Of a stretch of DNA of 64,000 nucleotides, positions 44,861 to 56,742 are shown piece after piece. Within the stretch, counting starts at the first letter, position 1. Every line of letters starts with the position of its first letter. This stretch comes from Symbiodinium natans (Eukaryota; Sar; Dinophyceae; Suessiales; Symbiodiniaceae). The stretch covers positions 74,501-138,500 of the forward strand of contig CAJNDS010002234.1 in the NCBI GenBank assembly GCA_905221605.1, given 5' to 3'. The notes below the pieces were generated by a model that saw only the letters and a list, made by a program, of their open reading frames with translations, did not search any database and had not been told where the DNA came from. The translations under genes and the position numbers were made by a program.

Positions 44861-47800
44861 TTCCGACACATGTGTTTGCATGGATGCTGTGATCTTTAGG
44901 TCCTCCTTCATGGATGAGTACTGGCGTTTGGGGCTTGTGTCCCAGAATTTGTCGAGGGCATGCGTAGTTGGGCATGCGAGACAAACCTTTAGAATTCTGA
45001 GTTGCAGGTACGGTGCGGTCTATGAAGGTGTGGATCCCCTGTCGCCGGGTGCCAGAACCCGGGCTGCTTTCGTTTGCACAATTGCAGCTGCGCTGGTTAG
45101 AGCTCCATTTTGCCTGCGAGCCTGGTTGTCAGGTGCATCTTTCCTGGATGCTTCATTCATGTCCTTCGACAACACAGCCTTCATAGATGTCCTTGGGCAA
45201 GCTTGGGCAAATAGTGTGTGGTATGGAGTGCACCGATTTTTCAGTGCATGCATGTGCTTCCAAGGTTTCCAAAGGAGTCGGCTTCATGAAGGCGCTTTTG
45301 CTTCCACATTCTTTGACGCAGTCCTGCCATTGGAAGAATTTTGGGATTGAATTCAAAGCTGCTTTCGACATCTCCTCATAATTTGGTGCAACTTTTCACT
45401 TTGCAGCGCGACCTACAGGGCTCAACACTTTGAGTCGTTGAGTTTTCCCGTGCAGGGTGGCCAACTTTACTGTGTGGCGCCGGTTGTGAGTCCGGACCTT
45501 GTTGCCATGCAAGCCAAGTAGGTTCATGCCACAACAAGGGGAGCTTATCGCAAATTCATTGCGGCAGACATGATCACAGCGGAAGTCAGGCAAAGCCAGC
45601 TGGACCACCAACGTGAGCTTTTGGTTGACAGGGGTTGACTGCTGTGCACGGCGAGGCGGCAGTTGCGATACTCACTGCTCGAATAGTTTTGGAATGGTTC
45701 ATCGCTGCTGGAATATGCTAGAATGCTTTGCCGCGCAGTCCGGCCCTTGTGCGTTGTTTCTCGCGGAAGGCAGTTTCTCGTGCTTGCGAACGCAGGACCG
45801 ATAAGCCTGCAGCTAACCTGCAGCCACATAGTTCCCATTTCTGCCTTCAGAAGCTACGTGGGAGCCCCAGGATTTCGCAGGAGGGTATGGCATTGTCCTC
45901 TCCGACAGCCCCCTCCTTGGTGGTGCAGGGCTCGGCTTGCCCAGGAGATTTTGGATATCTGGGGGCTACTTGTTTGTCTTGCTTTGGCGGATTTCTGTTG
46001 TTCTGTTCTTGTTCTTGCTAAGGCGATGGCATGTTCACGAAAGCTGCACGTGACCCATGACCCAACATGCATGGCTATGAGCTCTAGACTGTAGAATCCA
46101 GCTCCGAAAAACATTAGGTTCCAGGTCCCACAGGCCGATACGGGTTATCAAAAAAGAGCTTGCTGGCCGACTAGCTTCAGGTGTTGGGATAGTTGGGGCA
46201 ATTGCGAGCTTTCGGTTCTATTGTATCCTGGTCAATTCATCAGTCTGCTTGGGGCTTACCGTTCGTGACCGTTCGCACAACTGACAGAGGATGTCAGCTG
46301 CTAAGCTGTGTAGCAATGGCCTGTGCGAATATCTCGAGATTTGGGTTTAACCTCGCTCGCAGGTATGGCGCAGTCTGTGCACGGCTTTGGAATCCTGCCA
46401 GACTGGCAGATAGTTCCACTGGTGTGGACCCCGACCGTAGCTCACATCGAGAATGTTCCGCGTTGATGTGCTCGTTACTTCAGTGCACCCGAAAGCACCT
46501 TGTCATGAATGACTCTCCAATTAGATGGCATGTTCACCGGCAGGATGCACGAGCCTGGTATTTACGCAGAAAGTTTACATGGCAGGCAGAGCCTTTCAGG
46601 GTCTTGCAGGGTCTTTGGAGAAGCCTGCGCTGGCTTGAATCTGTTATGTGTGACTCATTGTGAACTTCTTTTTGGTCTTTAAGCCTCAGAAGCTTTACAC
46701 CTTGACAGTGCGGTGACCTTCGTCGGGCTGACCATCCTAGCTTTCCTTGTGCTGGGTCTATGTGGCAGCCTGAGAACACTGCGATCCGATATGTCACTAA
46801 TTATACTAATTAGCCATCGAAGGAACCAGCTTAGCACCCAGCATGGTTACTGCTGAGGCCTTGGGCACTGCGCCGTGTCCTGACTGCAGTTCTCTTGCGT
46901 GCAGTCAAACTGAGTCAAACTGTTTGACTTTGCCCCTGTTGCTCGTGAGCCATGCAGGTGCAACATCTCCTGTATCGGAGGTTCTGACCTGGGAGGAGTG
47001 CGGATAGACTGCGCCACAGCTGCGCTCCGCCACTTGACAACTCCCACAGTGAAAGAGCCAGGCTTGTTAGGACTCATCTGCTTTTGTACCTTTTGTACGG
47101 CCATAAAGCCATTCTCTGCACACTAAAACCTTCGACACATGTTCCTCAACCGAACAACTTCGGGTATAGAAGCAGAAAAAAGGCGGGACAGCAAAATTGT
47201 CGTCATCCGAAGAAGAGAAGTACGTTTCAAGACCGAAAAGGTTTAACGCTACGTTTGCCACACCAGTTTCGGATATGCAAAGATGGTACTGGCAGCAATG
47301 CAATATAGTTTCTCCAAGTCTGTCCTTCTTGTGCAATCGGCTCAGCTCCATGGCTTTGCACGCTCTGGCTCAGATGGTAGGTCAGGTATGGGAACCGATC
47401 AGGACAAGACTTGCTTCCCAATGTCCCCAGAGGTTGCGCTGATCGCGGCATATGTGAGCTGACAGTAAAGAGGAGTAAAGAGGGTGACAGTAAAGAGGAG
47501 TAAAGAGGGTGCAGGCTTTCATCCCATGATATCCAGTGTCTTTTCAGCCCAGTTCGGATACTGAGTCATTGGGTCCAGCGGCAGCTTTGTCCTGCTTGCG
47601 CCGTAGTTTCTAGGTGTCTCGGGGCATGATGGCGTCCTCAGCCCTGGGATAGCTTTCAAGGAGCTCTGGCAGAAGCCCTTAGACTCTTAGGTCACAACAC
47701 AGCTCCTCGAGTTGTTCTTTCTCCATCACAGTGGCAGGATGCCGGTCTCGGGTCGGCGGCACTGGTTGAGCGAAAGGCGGGGGGGCCCTGTTTCTTTGTG

Positions 47801-48733
47801 TCTTCTTTTTTGGGACCTCCGGACTACACTTCGCGCAGTGCCAAGCAGTGGCCAGGCTGCTCCTGGTTGTAGCTGTGCCTGGAGTCGATGCTTTTGCCTC
47901 GAAGGATTGTTGGGCCGGGGGGCTCAATGGGCGTGCTCCCACTGCAGCTCCGGCAGAGCTGGAATGTGAGGCAGTCGTAGTACGTCGCGGAACAGCGCGT
48001 TGGCCGAGGTCGGAGGGTGGACTCCCGAAATCTGCTGCAGCGCACCTGGGGCCAAGGGCAACCCTCTCTGCTGGGACTCGGTGGGGTTCTTGGCTTCAAG
48101 GCAAAGATGCAGGGCACGTGTCAGAAGGGCTGGTGTCAGTAACCTACACTCGAAAGGTCTTCACTTACGACAGATGTTGCACGGAGACGGAAGAAGGCAT
48201 TCAGGCCTGGGAAATTTGATGAGACTGCGCACATCCTCACACCATAGCCGCAGCCGTAGAGATCACCAGAGGCTTTCGCTGCTTTGTGTGAGAATTTACT
48301 CACTTGTGCCAGTTCGACCTGCGTCGCCGAAACTTTGTGGCGGACATGGTGCGGAGGCAGCGATATGCGCTCACAGTGGCACACAAGTGGCACACGACTT
48401 CGCACAGCCTTCGTTCGCAAAGCACGTTCAGACTCATGTTGCAGTGCCTCGCAGTGCCTTGCAGTGCCTTGCAGTGCCCTTGCTGTGCCTTCTGACAGGG
48501 GTGCCACCGTCCACTTCGACATTCGGCAAGTCTCTGGCGGCCGCACCGGCGCTGTAGCATCCAGGACGCTGCGGGATGCCCCGTGCAGCGTTTGCTCTGA
48601 GAGCATCCTGAGAGCATCCTGAGAGCATCCTGAGAGTATCTGAGTGTGCTTCACGGATCTTAAAGTGTTGGACTCAAGGCTCAGCAGCGTGAGAAGCTGT
48701 CCCGGCACACTCTTTTTTTTGGTGAAGCTTGCC
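44861..48733. other. 3.9 kb upstream of the oxygenase-like gene, no supported gene
   Basis: No conserved motif found. Short local duplications: GACAGTAAAGAGGAGTAAAG twice at 47462-47505; CAGTGCCTYGCAGTGCCTTG units at 48450-48490; GAGCATCCTGA three to four times at 48599-48640. A minus-strand frame (47067-47351) has a mildly protein-like GLETYFSSSDDDNFAVPPFF but no family. The lower part would contain the promoter or 5' region of the plus-strand gene block. Confidence 0.35.
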
Positions 48734-50996
48734 ATGGCCCGTGACCCTTTTGGTTATGAGGCGGCCTTGCACGTGAGGATGCATAAATTCCGTGAGGAGG
48801 ATGTTACCGATCAGGCAGATGACGATGAGAGTGATGGAGGGTTCAAGTTCCCAGAAAAGCCTCCCGCCAGGCAGCAAGTCTCAACCGTACATCTGGACCT
48901 GGAAGAAGGTATTCATGGGCACAGCCTCAGCGGAGAGATGCTCTTCCGGATTCCCCCAAGTCGGTGTAGTCCCGAGCTCACTGCTGGAGCGCTTCTGGAG
49001 CTGATAGCAGAGGAGATGGGGAGTACGGGGAGTGTGGAGGGCGTGCTGCTCCAGGACTGGCACACCCTTGGTGTTCTAAAAGTCGCAAGCAAACTGGAGT
49101 CGCAGTGTAAGTCGGTCTTGAGATCTTCAGAATCTTCAGAGTACATTCGGATTCTTCGCATGAAGGTGTGGTCAGCTTCTGCCTAGATATAAGGGTCATC
49201 AAGGGCCGAAACAGATTCCGATAGCTCGCGCACTCCAGGACGGTCAGGAATTGCCTCTGTCTGCTCGCATCGATCCTGGTACTGGTGGCATGCTCACGCT
49301 CAAGCAGACGACCTCTGACTTTCGACCCCTTGTTTGCCGGAAGGTGGACAGGGGCCACGATACACCGGGGCTGGGGGAGGGCGACGTCTCTCCGAATATG
49401 AACCAACTGCCAAGCACTGCCACAATCCAAGCCCTCAAGGAATGGCGGACCTGGGTCACCACCGGGCATCTGAACCAGGATGGCGAAGAGGAGGCTGCAG
49501 AGGAAGAGGACTGGCTTGTCTATACCAGGCTCGAGGTCATATCATACCGGGCCGGCAGAAGTGAATTGCTGAAGCCTCTTGGATACTTCCCGGAAGCTCC
49601 CTGCTGGAAGCTCCCGGCAGGAACCAGGCAGTGGGGTGGCAGGCACAGCGATGTCTGGAGTAGATGCTTGAGGTTGCCAGTGAGACAGCTGTTGGATCAA
49701 CATGCAGCCGCAACACTGGATAGGCCGCTGCCACGCTATCAGATGATAGTCGATCCCAACCAGTTTGTCCACCCGACACGCCATGGCCCTGTGTGGGTGC
49801 CATGCGAGTTTGACATCTCAGCAGACGGCACTGCGTCACTGGTGGGCGGTGACCTAAGTCATGAGCATCCATATCTTGCCCAGCATGTTGCATGTCCAGT
49901 CCTCTCTGCAGCCTTGCCCCTTCTTGCAAAGTTGCGGCGGCCACAGCTTCTCTTGGATGACCGACGCTTGCAAGTTGTGTTTAAGGCACAGCGAATTCTT
50001 GTGCCAGGTGTCGTTGGCGATACTTCAGATGCAGAGTATGTCGGCCTGTGGCATGTCGATGGGCACAGGGAACACGTGGCTGCCGTTGTGCTGTACTACT
50101 ACCATGTTGATTCTGCTCTCCGTGGTGGGGACATGGAGTTCTGCGGTCGGGAGCCTATGGATGTTCTGGGTGCCGGTGACTGCAGTAACAACTACGAGGC
50201 ATTAGGAACGCAGACGTTGCGCAAAGCCTTGCGAGGCAACGGGCAGAACAAGAGCAATACATCTACAGCAGTTCACAACTGCAAGGTTCCTATTACCGAG
50301 GGAACTTTGCTCGTGTTCTCAAACTACCAAATGGCGCACCGCGTGCTGCGCTTGGCAAACAGCGGCTCGGAGGAGGCCTCCCGCGACTTTGTGGCGCTCT
50401 TTATCCTTGACCCATCCATGCCACCCCTCCGCCCTGCAAGAAGCGTTTTGGCGGGGCCGCATGTCTTGAAGCGCACCTTGCCTCGCCAGCTGGGGCCGCA
50501 AAGCATCCAGAATGTCCTGGAGTTCTTGGGGGTCTTGCAGACCCGCAGCATGCGGCAGCGGCAGCGCAACCAGCTCCTCTCGGAGCAGTTGAAGCCGTCG
50601 GGCGAGTTTGCCTTGGGGGGCAACGTCTTTGCAACTGGAAACGGGTGCTACACCATGATCGGTTGGTTGCACAAGCTGCTTGAGCACAGGGACTCCGCGG
50701 AACCCTTCGAGGACATCGCCCGCGATGAGGACTGGAAGGGCCTCTGGCGCTTCAAAGCGCTGAACCTGGCGCCCCAGAAGCCTGGGCGCGGGCTCTCCGA
50801 GGCACTCTCGGTGCCCACTGCGGAGCTCAAGGAGCGCCTTGCAGCCCTGGAATCCGCCTCGGAGGGCTCGGAAAATGGCGGAGCCAGGGGCCCCGAAGCC
50901 ACCGAAGCCACCGAAGCCACCGAAGCCACCGAAGCCACCGAAGCCACCGAAGCCACAAGGGGGGCGGTCCGTACGCTGAAGTGCGCAGTCTCCTGA
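48734..50996 (+). CDS. DUF4246-like 2OG-Fe(II) oxygenase-type protein, two exons
   Basis: Exon 1 48734-49165 starts MARDPFGYEAAL, with the ATG in good context (GCCATGG) just after a TTTTTTTTTGGTGAAG tract suited to leader trans-splicing. Exon 2 49215-50996. Splicing at GT/AG across 49 bases joins LRMK to IPIARALQDGQ in phase, giving about 737 residues. The core GLWHVDGHREHVAAVVLYYY matches DUF4246, known mainly from fungi and related to 2OG-Fe(II) dioxygenases: H424 and D426 form the HxD, and the distal His is in YQMAHRVLRL (H519, followed by Arg) before DFVALFILDP. The N-terminal 150 residues are unassigned. The C-terminus has seven or eight Glu-Ala-Thr repeats (GAAGCCACC units, 50898-50960). 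Substrate unknown. The join to exon 1 is an inference; exon 2 alone is solid. Confidence 0.75.
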
Positions 50997-52090
50997 GCAA
51001 AGAGCCTTTCACAAGGGTGTGCAGTGTAATTACAGGGAGGCCTCCCACCTAACAAGTAGCGCCACGCAAAGGTGACGAAGATGGCCGTGTAGGTTTCAGG
51101 TAAGAGGGCCAAGTTTTCATTCTCTGTGAGGACGCTTCCCGCCCGGTCGACGGTTCTGAGGGTCCCCTCCACCCAGGACGGCGAAACTGGCTCTTCGAAG
51201 TTTCTTTCAAGACTCCAAAAAAGAAGCCTGGAGGTCTTCTCACTGAAGAGTGTGCACTCTGCGGTGGTCGAAGCATCAAGGCCATGTGCAAAATCGAGTA
51301 GAGCCAGAGGTCTGATCTGTGCCGTCATTGCAAGTGTTCTTCTTGTGGAAAGAGGTCAGACATATCCACACAGTTCATGAATCAGCCTTAGATTTGCTTT
51401 ATCCACATGAATCAGCTTCAAGCACTCGTAAGCAACTCTACGAACTCAAATCCCGAATCCCTGCACCCTAAACCCTACAATTCGTTGCAGGCGTCATAGC
51501 TGCGACGCCCACGCGATTTTGAGCCTGGGCTTGGCGCTCGAGAGGCCCCACCCCCCCCACGCCGCCACGGTGCCATCCCCCGCCCTCTTGTGGCCGAATA
51601 GAACATAGGTGCCCACAGGACCCTAAAGAAGGGAACCGCAACCGCAACCTACTTCATGTGGATTCGAGACAGATGCCGGGTAAGTCGGCAGTGCCGCAGG
51701 GTAAATCCCAACTCAGTCTTGGCGGACTGGATCAAGCTCCTGCCTCTCACCTTTGCAAATGTGGCTGGGCTGCAATGCTGCACACACTTTTCAGAGCAAG
51801 CCTCAGCACAGGCTTTCTAGCTGCAGGATGATTCCATGGAACACGTGCGCATGTGTTCCCCAAGCCATTCTGATGATGAGCCCTTAAGGTGCTGTGGTTC
51901 TCTGACAGGCCTGTGTGAGCTTTGCCTGCCATGTGTGTTTGGGAGGGCACCGTTGTCTGGTCACCTACAAATGATACTGCTGCATGGCATGAGAGCTCTT
52001 GCATCTTCTTGCCCGCCTGCTTCGAGACTTCGAGAAGCGCCTTTTGAGTTTGTAGCTGGTTGCTGAAACCTGCTGGGGCCTGCAACTGCC
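50997..52090. other. Intergenic interval between oxygenase-like gene and ACR3
   Basis: No supported plus-strand gene. A minus-strand open frame (50648-51328) overlaps the 3' end of the previous gene antisense, and a plus frame near 51130-51300 reads NWLFEVSFKTPKKKPGG then CALCGG before a stop; neither is convincing. A short CACCCTAAACCCTA telomere-like trace lies at 51466, and C-runs at 51548-51562. Confidence 0.35.
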
Positions 52091-53603
52091 ATGTCTGAAT
52101 CAGAGAGCGAGGTCGCATGTGGCCAGGATTGCTCCAGGGGCACCATGGAGTCCCTGGGCCTCCTTGCAGGGCTCACTGTGAAGGAGGTGCAGCAAGCCTT
52201 GAACGTGAATCCCGAGACTGCTAATGTGTGCATTGGCGGCCGGCGCTTGCCTGAGAAGGAGGACCTGAAACTGGATGCTCTGGACTTCGACCTGAAAGGT
52301 GGCTCCGAGGTCTTTGTCTGCCCTCGGATCACTCTGGGCGAGGAGTTGCTGTGCTGTCCGGAGGCCGTACTGCGCCACAAGCCCAAGGCGAAGCTGGGCT
52401 TGGAGCGGTTCCTCACGCTTTGGATTCTGCTTGCGGCCGGCGCCGGTGTCCTCCTGGGCTATTACACAAGCCTGGACAAGGTGATCGAGGGCATGAAGGT
52501 CGGGAACACGAACCTGCTATCAGCGATCGGAATGATTTCCATGCTGCTGCCACCCTTTGCCGCCGTGAAGTACGATGAGTTTAGGTCGGCGGTGCGCAAG
52601 ATTCCAAGGCGCATTGCAGTTCTGAGCCTGGTCATGAACTGGGTCATCGGTCCTTTCTTGATGTTGGGCCTCGGCATGCTAACACTCTCTGAGCACCCGG
52701 ACTTGCTGCAAGGTGTCGTCTTCATTGGTGCTGCGAGATGCATCGCAATGGTGCTGGTTTGGACATCCTTGGCAGATGGTGACAGCTTTCTCTGCGTCTC
52801 CTTGGTGCTGCTGAACTCAATGGTCACGATCGTGGGCTATGCGCCCATCGTGACCTTGCTTGCGACGGTTGGACAAGCTGCCGGCGTCGACATCGAGGGT
52901 TCCGTGAGCTTTGAGACGGTGTTCGTCAACGTGGCTATCTACTTGGGCATCCCGCTGGCCATAGGCGTGTTCATGTGGGGCGTGGGCCACGGGAAGGAAT
53001 GGTACTGGAGGCGGTTCTTGCCACGCTTTGCTCCAGTTGGCCTCATCTCCTTGCTTCTTGTTGTCTTCCTGATGTTCTGCGAGATGGCCAAGCCGCTGCT
53101 CAATGGCCAGGCAGGAGAGCTGTGTTCTCCTTGTGTTCTCCGGAAGATTCCGGAAGTCTCCCCACGCTACCCACATCTCCCTGCCTTCTCCCTCTGCCTC
53201 ACCCTTGAAGCCGTTCAGCCTGTTTGTTTTTTGTGCACCACTGCCAGACAGTCAGGTGAGCATTGTGGACGTCTTGTTCGCAGTCATCCCTCTTTTGCTC
53301 TACTTCTGCGTGATGTTCACACTGTCTTGGATGTCATCCCGCCTCCTGAAGCTGGGCTTTCCTGAAACCGTGACCTTGGCCTTCACTGGAGCTAGCAACA
53401 ACTTCGAGCTGGCTCTTGCCTCCTGCACGGCTATTTTTGGCACAAGCAGTAACCAGGCCATCGCAACCGTGCTGGGCCCGCTCATCGAGATTCCCGTGAT
53501 GCTGCTTATGGTGAGGATCTCCGGATGCCTCCACTTTGAGCGGAAGGAGTTGTGGGACAGCGACGCTAGCTCTGGATGCTCCTCCAGCGAAGCCAGTCAG
53601 TAG
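52091..53603 (+). CDS. ACR3: ACR3-family arsenite efflux transporter with N-terminal extension
   Basis: Membrane exporter of arsenite, of the bile/arsenite/riboflavin transporter superfamily. Exons 52091-53110 and 53256-53603, joined by a GC-AG intron that keeps frame (…NGQ then VSIVDVLFAVIPLLLYF), giving 455 residues. The ACR3 signature is clear: RFLTLWILLAAGAGVLLGYY (TM1, about 106-125), MLLPPFAAVKYDEF, PRRIAVLSLVMNWVIGPFLM, GAARCIAMVLVW with the essential TM4 Cys (C217), and LAFTGASNNFELALA with the conserved Glu (about 391), then GPLIEIPVML. About ten hydrophobic segments are present. Unusual: residues 1-100 precede TM1, and 25-77 (LTVKEVQQAL, CIGGRRLPEKEDLKLDALD, KGGSEVFV) look like a ubiquitin-like/MoaD beta-grasp domain. 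The C-terminal tail is Ser-rich. Role: arsenic detoxification, plasma or vacuolar membrane. Confidence 0.93.
53111..53255 (+). other. GC-AG intron of ACR3
   Basis: The donor is CAG|GCAGGA and the acceptor GTCAG|GTGAGC. Both the flanking frame and the family alignment demand removal of this segment, making it a clean example of the non-canonical donors used in this genome. Confidence 0.85.
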
Positions 53604-54280
53604 ACAGTAGACTCTGGTAGTCAGTCTCAGAAGACATTGGCATTGTACAGGATGGTCATAGCGACATGCCATGAACAGTCCCGTCGGAAGCACAGGATTT
53701 GCGTTAGCCTTTTGATCCTTGATCGACGGCATGCCTCAACATGCTTTTACGATAGACTCCGCAGGACCCCCTGCGCGCGGTGGAGAACAAAACATGCGCT
53801 TGTGTCACTCCAGATTTTTTCGATGAGCTCAGGGCAATTTCGGTCCCTGTGTCGACGTGCGATGAAACCTTGTATTGCTAGCAACATTGGACATCTGACT
53901 ATCCTGTCCTGAACTCTGTGAGCGTCAGGCAGTTGGACTTGGTTCAGAGGACTTTCTTTTCTTACATTGTCCAGAATTGGCGCTGGCCTTGGAGTCTTCG
54001 CCATTCATGGCCCTCACAGGTTGGGGCATGGGTCCAAGGACTCTATGCGCCACTCCTTGACCCCTGAGACTCAAACAATCGGAAAGCCCTAAAATACCTG
54101 ACGGCCCAAAGACCCTTAGGTTCGAGGACCTCGACTGCATGGGTCGGGCTGCTAAGGAGGCGGGCCGAACGCGGCAGTGGGTATGTGTTAATTTGGGGTG
54201 GTACATGGGGTTAACGGTTTACCGCTATGCTGCTGCTATAGTTATATGCCAGATATGCCAGTACTTCCTTCGTATGAGTC
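53604..54280. other. Interval between ACR3 and the SET-domain gene
   Basis: No gene supported. Contains ACR3 3' flank and possibly the first exons of the SET gene; no motif recognised. Confidence 0.35.
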
Positions 54281-54289
54281 TTCACTTGC

Positions 54290-55352
54290 CGTCAGATGAA
54301 CCCCAATCTCTGGCGCGGTCGGCCGGTGACGAAGGAGGACTCCTTTCTGATGTCTTCCGACCTTGCCCTTTGCACACTCTGAGCTCGACCGAGGACCTCC
54401 GCTGGGCACTCAGCGTGGTGAAAACCCGCGGTTTCGCGTTTGAGGCACGCGATCTGCCGGAAAGACCCAAACCCTAAACCCTAACCCTAAACCCTAAACC
54501 CTGAATCCTAAACCCCCAACCCTGAACCGTCAACCCTCAACCCTCAACCCTCAACCTTCAACCCTCAACCTTGAACCCTAAACCCTCAACCCTAAACCCT
54601 AAGCGCTTTTTGGCATCCGCCGGTGCAGGGCACCCGGGAGAGCACCATGCTCATACCGCTGGCCGATTTTCTTAACCATAACATGGCCGCAACCTCGGCT
54701 TCTCCCCAAGATGGGCAAGAAGTGGGTGCTAGAGGAGTTGCATGACTGAGGTTGCCAGCGTCAGAACTGCCACACTGGCAGAGGACCCTGAGTATGCCGA
54801 AGTTGTCGAACAATCACGCAACACCATTGGGGGGGTGAGTAGATGTCAGGCAGCTACTGTGTTGATCGCAGGACGCGCTCCGATTCGTCGCCACAAAGGA
54901 TGTGATGCCTGGAGACGTGCAGCTCTTGGAACTGAGAGAGAACAGGGGGTAAGTTCAACGCATGTGAAAGCATGTGTAAGCATGTTGAAGTTTGAAGAGT
55001 TTGGCGGGGTCTTCAGGAGTTGTGCATCGACTATGCGCAGGCTTCCAATTTGGAGCGCCTTGGCTGTGATTTCTCACACCTCTTCAAGTTCACAAAGTCC
55101 TGTCACTCGCCAGCTGACCTGTAAGGCAGTGTGCATAGTGCCTTGAAAAATGATACCGAAAAAAGCATCTTGGAATCTGAGGTTTTTAGTCCGCTATGGT
55201 TTCCGTGTCGAGGACGGCTCAGCTATGGCCGGTTCTCCCATCAGCATCCCACCTCGTCCCACTGTCTTGACATGTCTCGGCCATCTCCTTCGCACAGGAC
55301 AACCCTTTCGGCGGACGCCAGTTCGAGCTTGGAGGTGAACCGATGCAGGTGA
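54290..55352 (+). CDS. SET-domain protein lysine methyltransferase (RuBisCO LSMT/SETD3-like)
   Basis: Exon fragments in the order of the LSMT/SETD3-type SET domain: LSSTEDLRWALSVVKTRGF (about 54385-54440), TMLIPLADFLNHNMAATSA (54637-54700, with the conserved D-x-x-NH motif), possibly TATLAEDPEYAEVVEQSRN (about 54765-54830), LRFVATKDVMPGDVQLLEL (54878-54935), ELCIDYAQASNLERL (about 55016-55062, containing the catalytic-type Tyr), LVRYGFRVED (about 55185-55215) and DNPFGGRQFELGGEPMQV (55299-55352). These proteins transfer methyl groups from SAM to Lys or His side chains of specific proteins. Exon junctions are not mapped. A telomere-like tract (54468-54605) lies in the intron between the first two exons. 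The substrate-binding C-terminal domain has not been identified and may lie downstream. Confidence 0.75.
54468..54605. repeat. Degenerate telomere-like tract inside SET-gene intron
   Basis: A run of CCCTAAA, CCCTCAA, CCCTGAA and CCTTCAA units, about eighteen in all, between two SET exons. Confidence 0.9.
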
Positions 55353-56429
55353 TGCCCACGCTCTGAGCTCTTCTCTGCGAATGTCCGGGGGGTGTAGGTG
55401 TCTGTAAGTGTGTCAGTGTAGCTTCTGCTCGATCTGCGCTGCGCGGACTCCTGGCCAGGTGAGGGGGTACCCGCGCCTTGTCCGGTGACATGTGTGAAAC
55501 CGCTGCGCGCCCGTCGGCTCGAGATGGGGTTCCAGGCTCCCTGAAGGGATCGCTGGACACCCTTTCTGCCTTAGAGTGAGTGCCATGGCAAAGCTAGCAC
55601 AGCCTTCACTCATCTTCACTCCTTCGCTGGGCACGTGCACACACCCGGTGTCACAACTACGCACACACGCCCACACACACCCACACACACCCCACACTGC
55701 CGCCACTTTTCAACTCCTTTGCCGAAGTCTCTGAGCCTCCCTGAGCATGGAGGCGCTTCCGGAAGGAGTGGCTAAGCTCAGCCTCGCAGAATCTGGCGAG
55801 ACAATGCGAATCCCTGAAAACTCTTCCCGAAAGGGCTCTTTGGGTATGGGTAGCCCTCCAAGGGCGACCTGTCCAGCCTCGATGAGGAGGCCCACGACTC
55901 AGGGTACCCCTGTGGGCGGCTGCCGCTCAGTTCGTAGCTTCTTTGCACGCGAAGTTGCAGGCCGATCCACAGAAGGAGAACAAGACGTTCCAGGCGCTGG
56001 GCAGATCCCAAGGGGTGGGGTGAGGTGAGAGCCTCTGATGTTCTTTTGTCTGAGGAGGGCAGTTGGAGGAGTTTTATTTTCTCCACCGGAAGCTGCAACG
56101 CAGTTCGGAGGCTTAAACAGTGCGATGCTTGATCAGCAGCCATTTTTGGACTGGACCGTCCTGTGAGTACCGCTTCCTACCTTGGTCCCATGGCGCCCTG
56201 CCAAGTTTCAGAGGTGAAGGATCCGATTTGGCAAGTCGCTCCGTGAGCCCCGGAAAGCCTCTGAAGCCTTAAAGGGCGTCAATGTACACCTTATGAAGCC
56301 CAAAGTAGGCGGGGAAAGGCGCTGTGGAAACGGTCGGTGCGCGATCCGACCCAGGGTTCCAGAGGCTTATGCAAGACTGTGCAAAGTTGTAGGCAAAGCA
56401 ACCGGGAAGTTGGTTCGAGGGTCCTTGGT

Positions 56430-56512
56430 ATGAACCCTAAGCCCTAAACCCTGAATCCTGAACCCTAAACCCTAAACCCTAAACCCTGAGTCCTGAACCC
56501 TAAACCCTAAAC
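56430..56512. repeat. Telomere-like CCCTAAA tract
   Basis: About ten units of CCCTAAA with CCCTGAA/CCCTGAG variants, plus-strand C-rich. Confidence 0.9.
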
Positions 56513-56681
56513 CAGCCGAGGATCCCCAAGCAGCGCCGGCCTTCTTGGCTGCGAGAGTCGTGGATCAGAGGCGAGGTGCTTGGTCGAAGTTGCCGGCAGT
56601 TAAGAGTTCAGGGTGTCTGCACAGTGTAGTCATAGGGTGTAGAAAAAGGGTGTATTTGTGCTTTGATTGGGGCTCATGAGA

Positions 56682-56742
56682 GCCCTAAACCCTAAACCCT
56701 AAACCCTAAGGCCTAAGGCCTAAACCCTAAACCCTAAACCCT
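56682..56742. repeat. Telomere-like CCCTAAA tract
   Basis: About eight units, with two GCCTAAG variants in the middle, plus-strand C-rich. Confidence 0.9.

Noticed and set aside
47848-48219. Plus-strand ORF with a signal-peptide-like start (MARLLLVVAVPGVDAFA)
   Set aside because: The remainder is low-quality sequence overlapping a minus-strand frame of equal quality; no motif.
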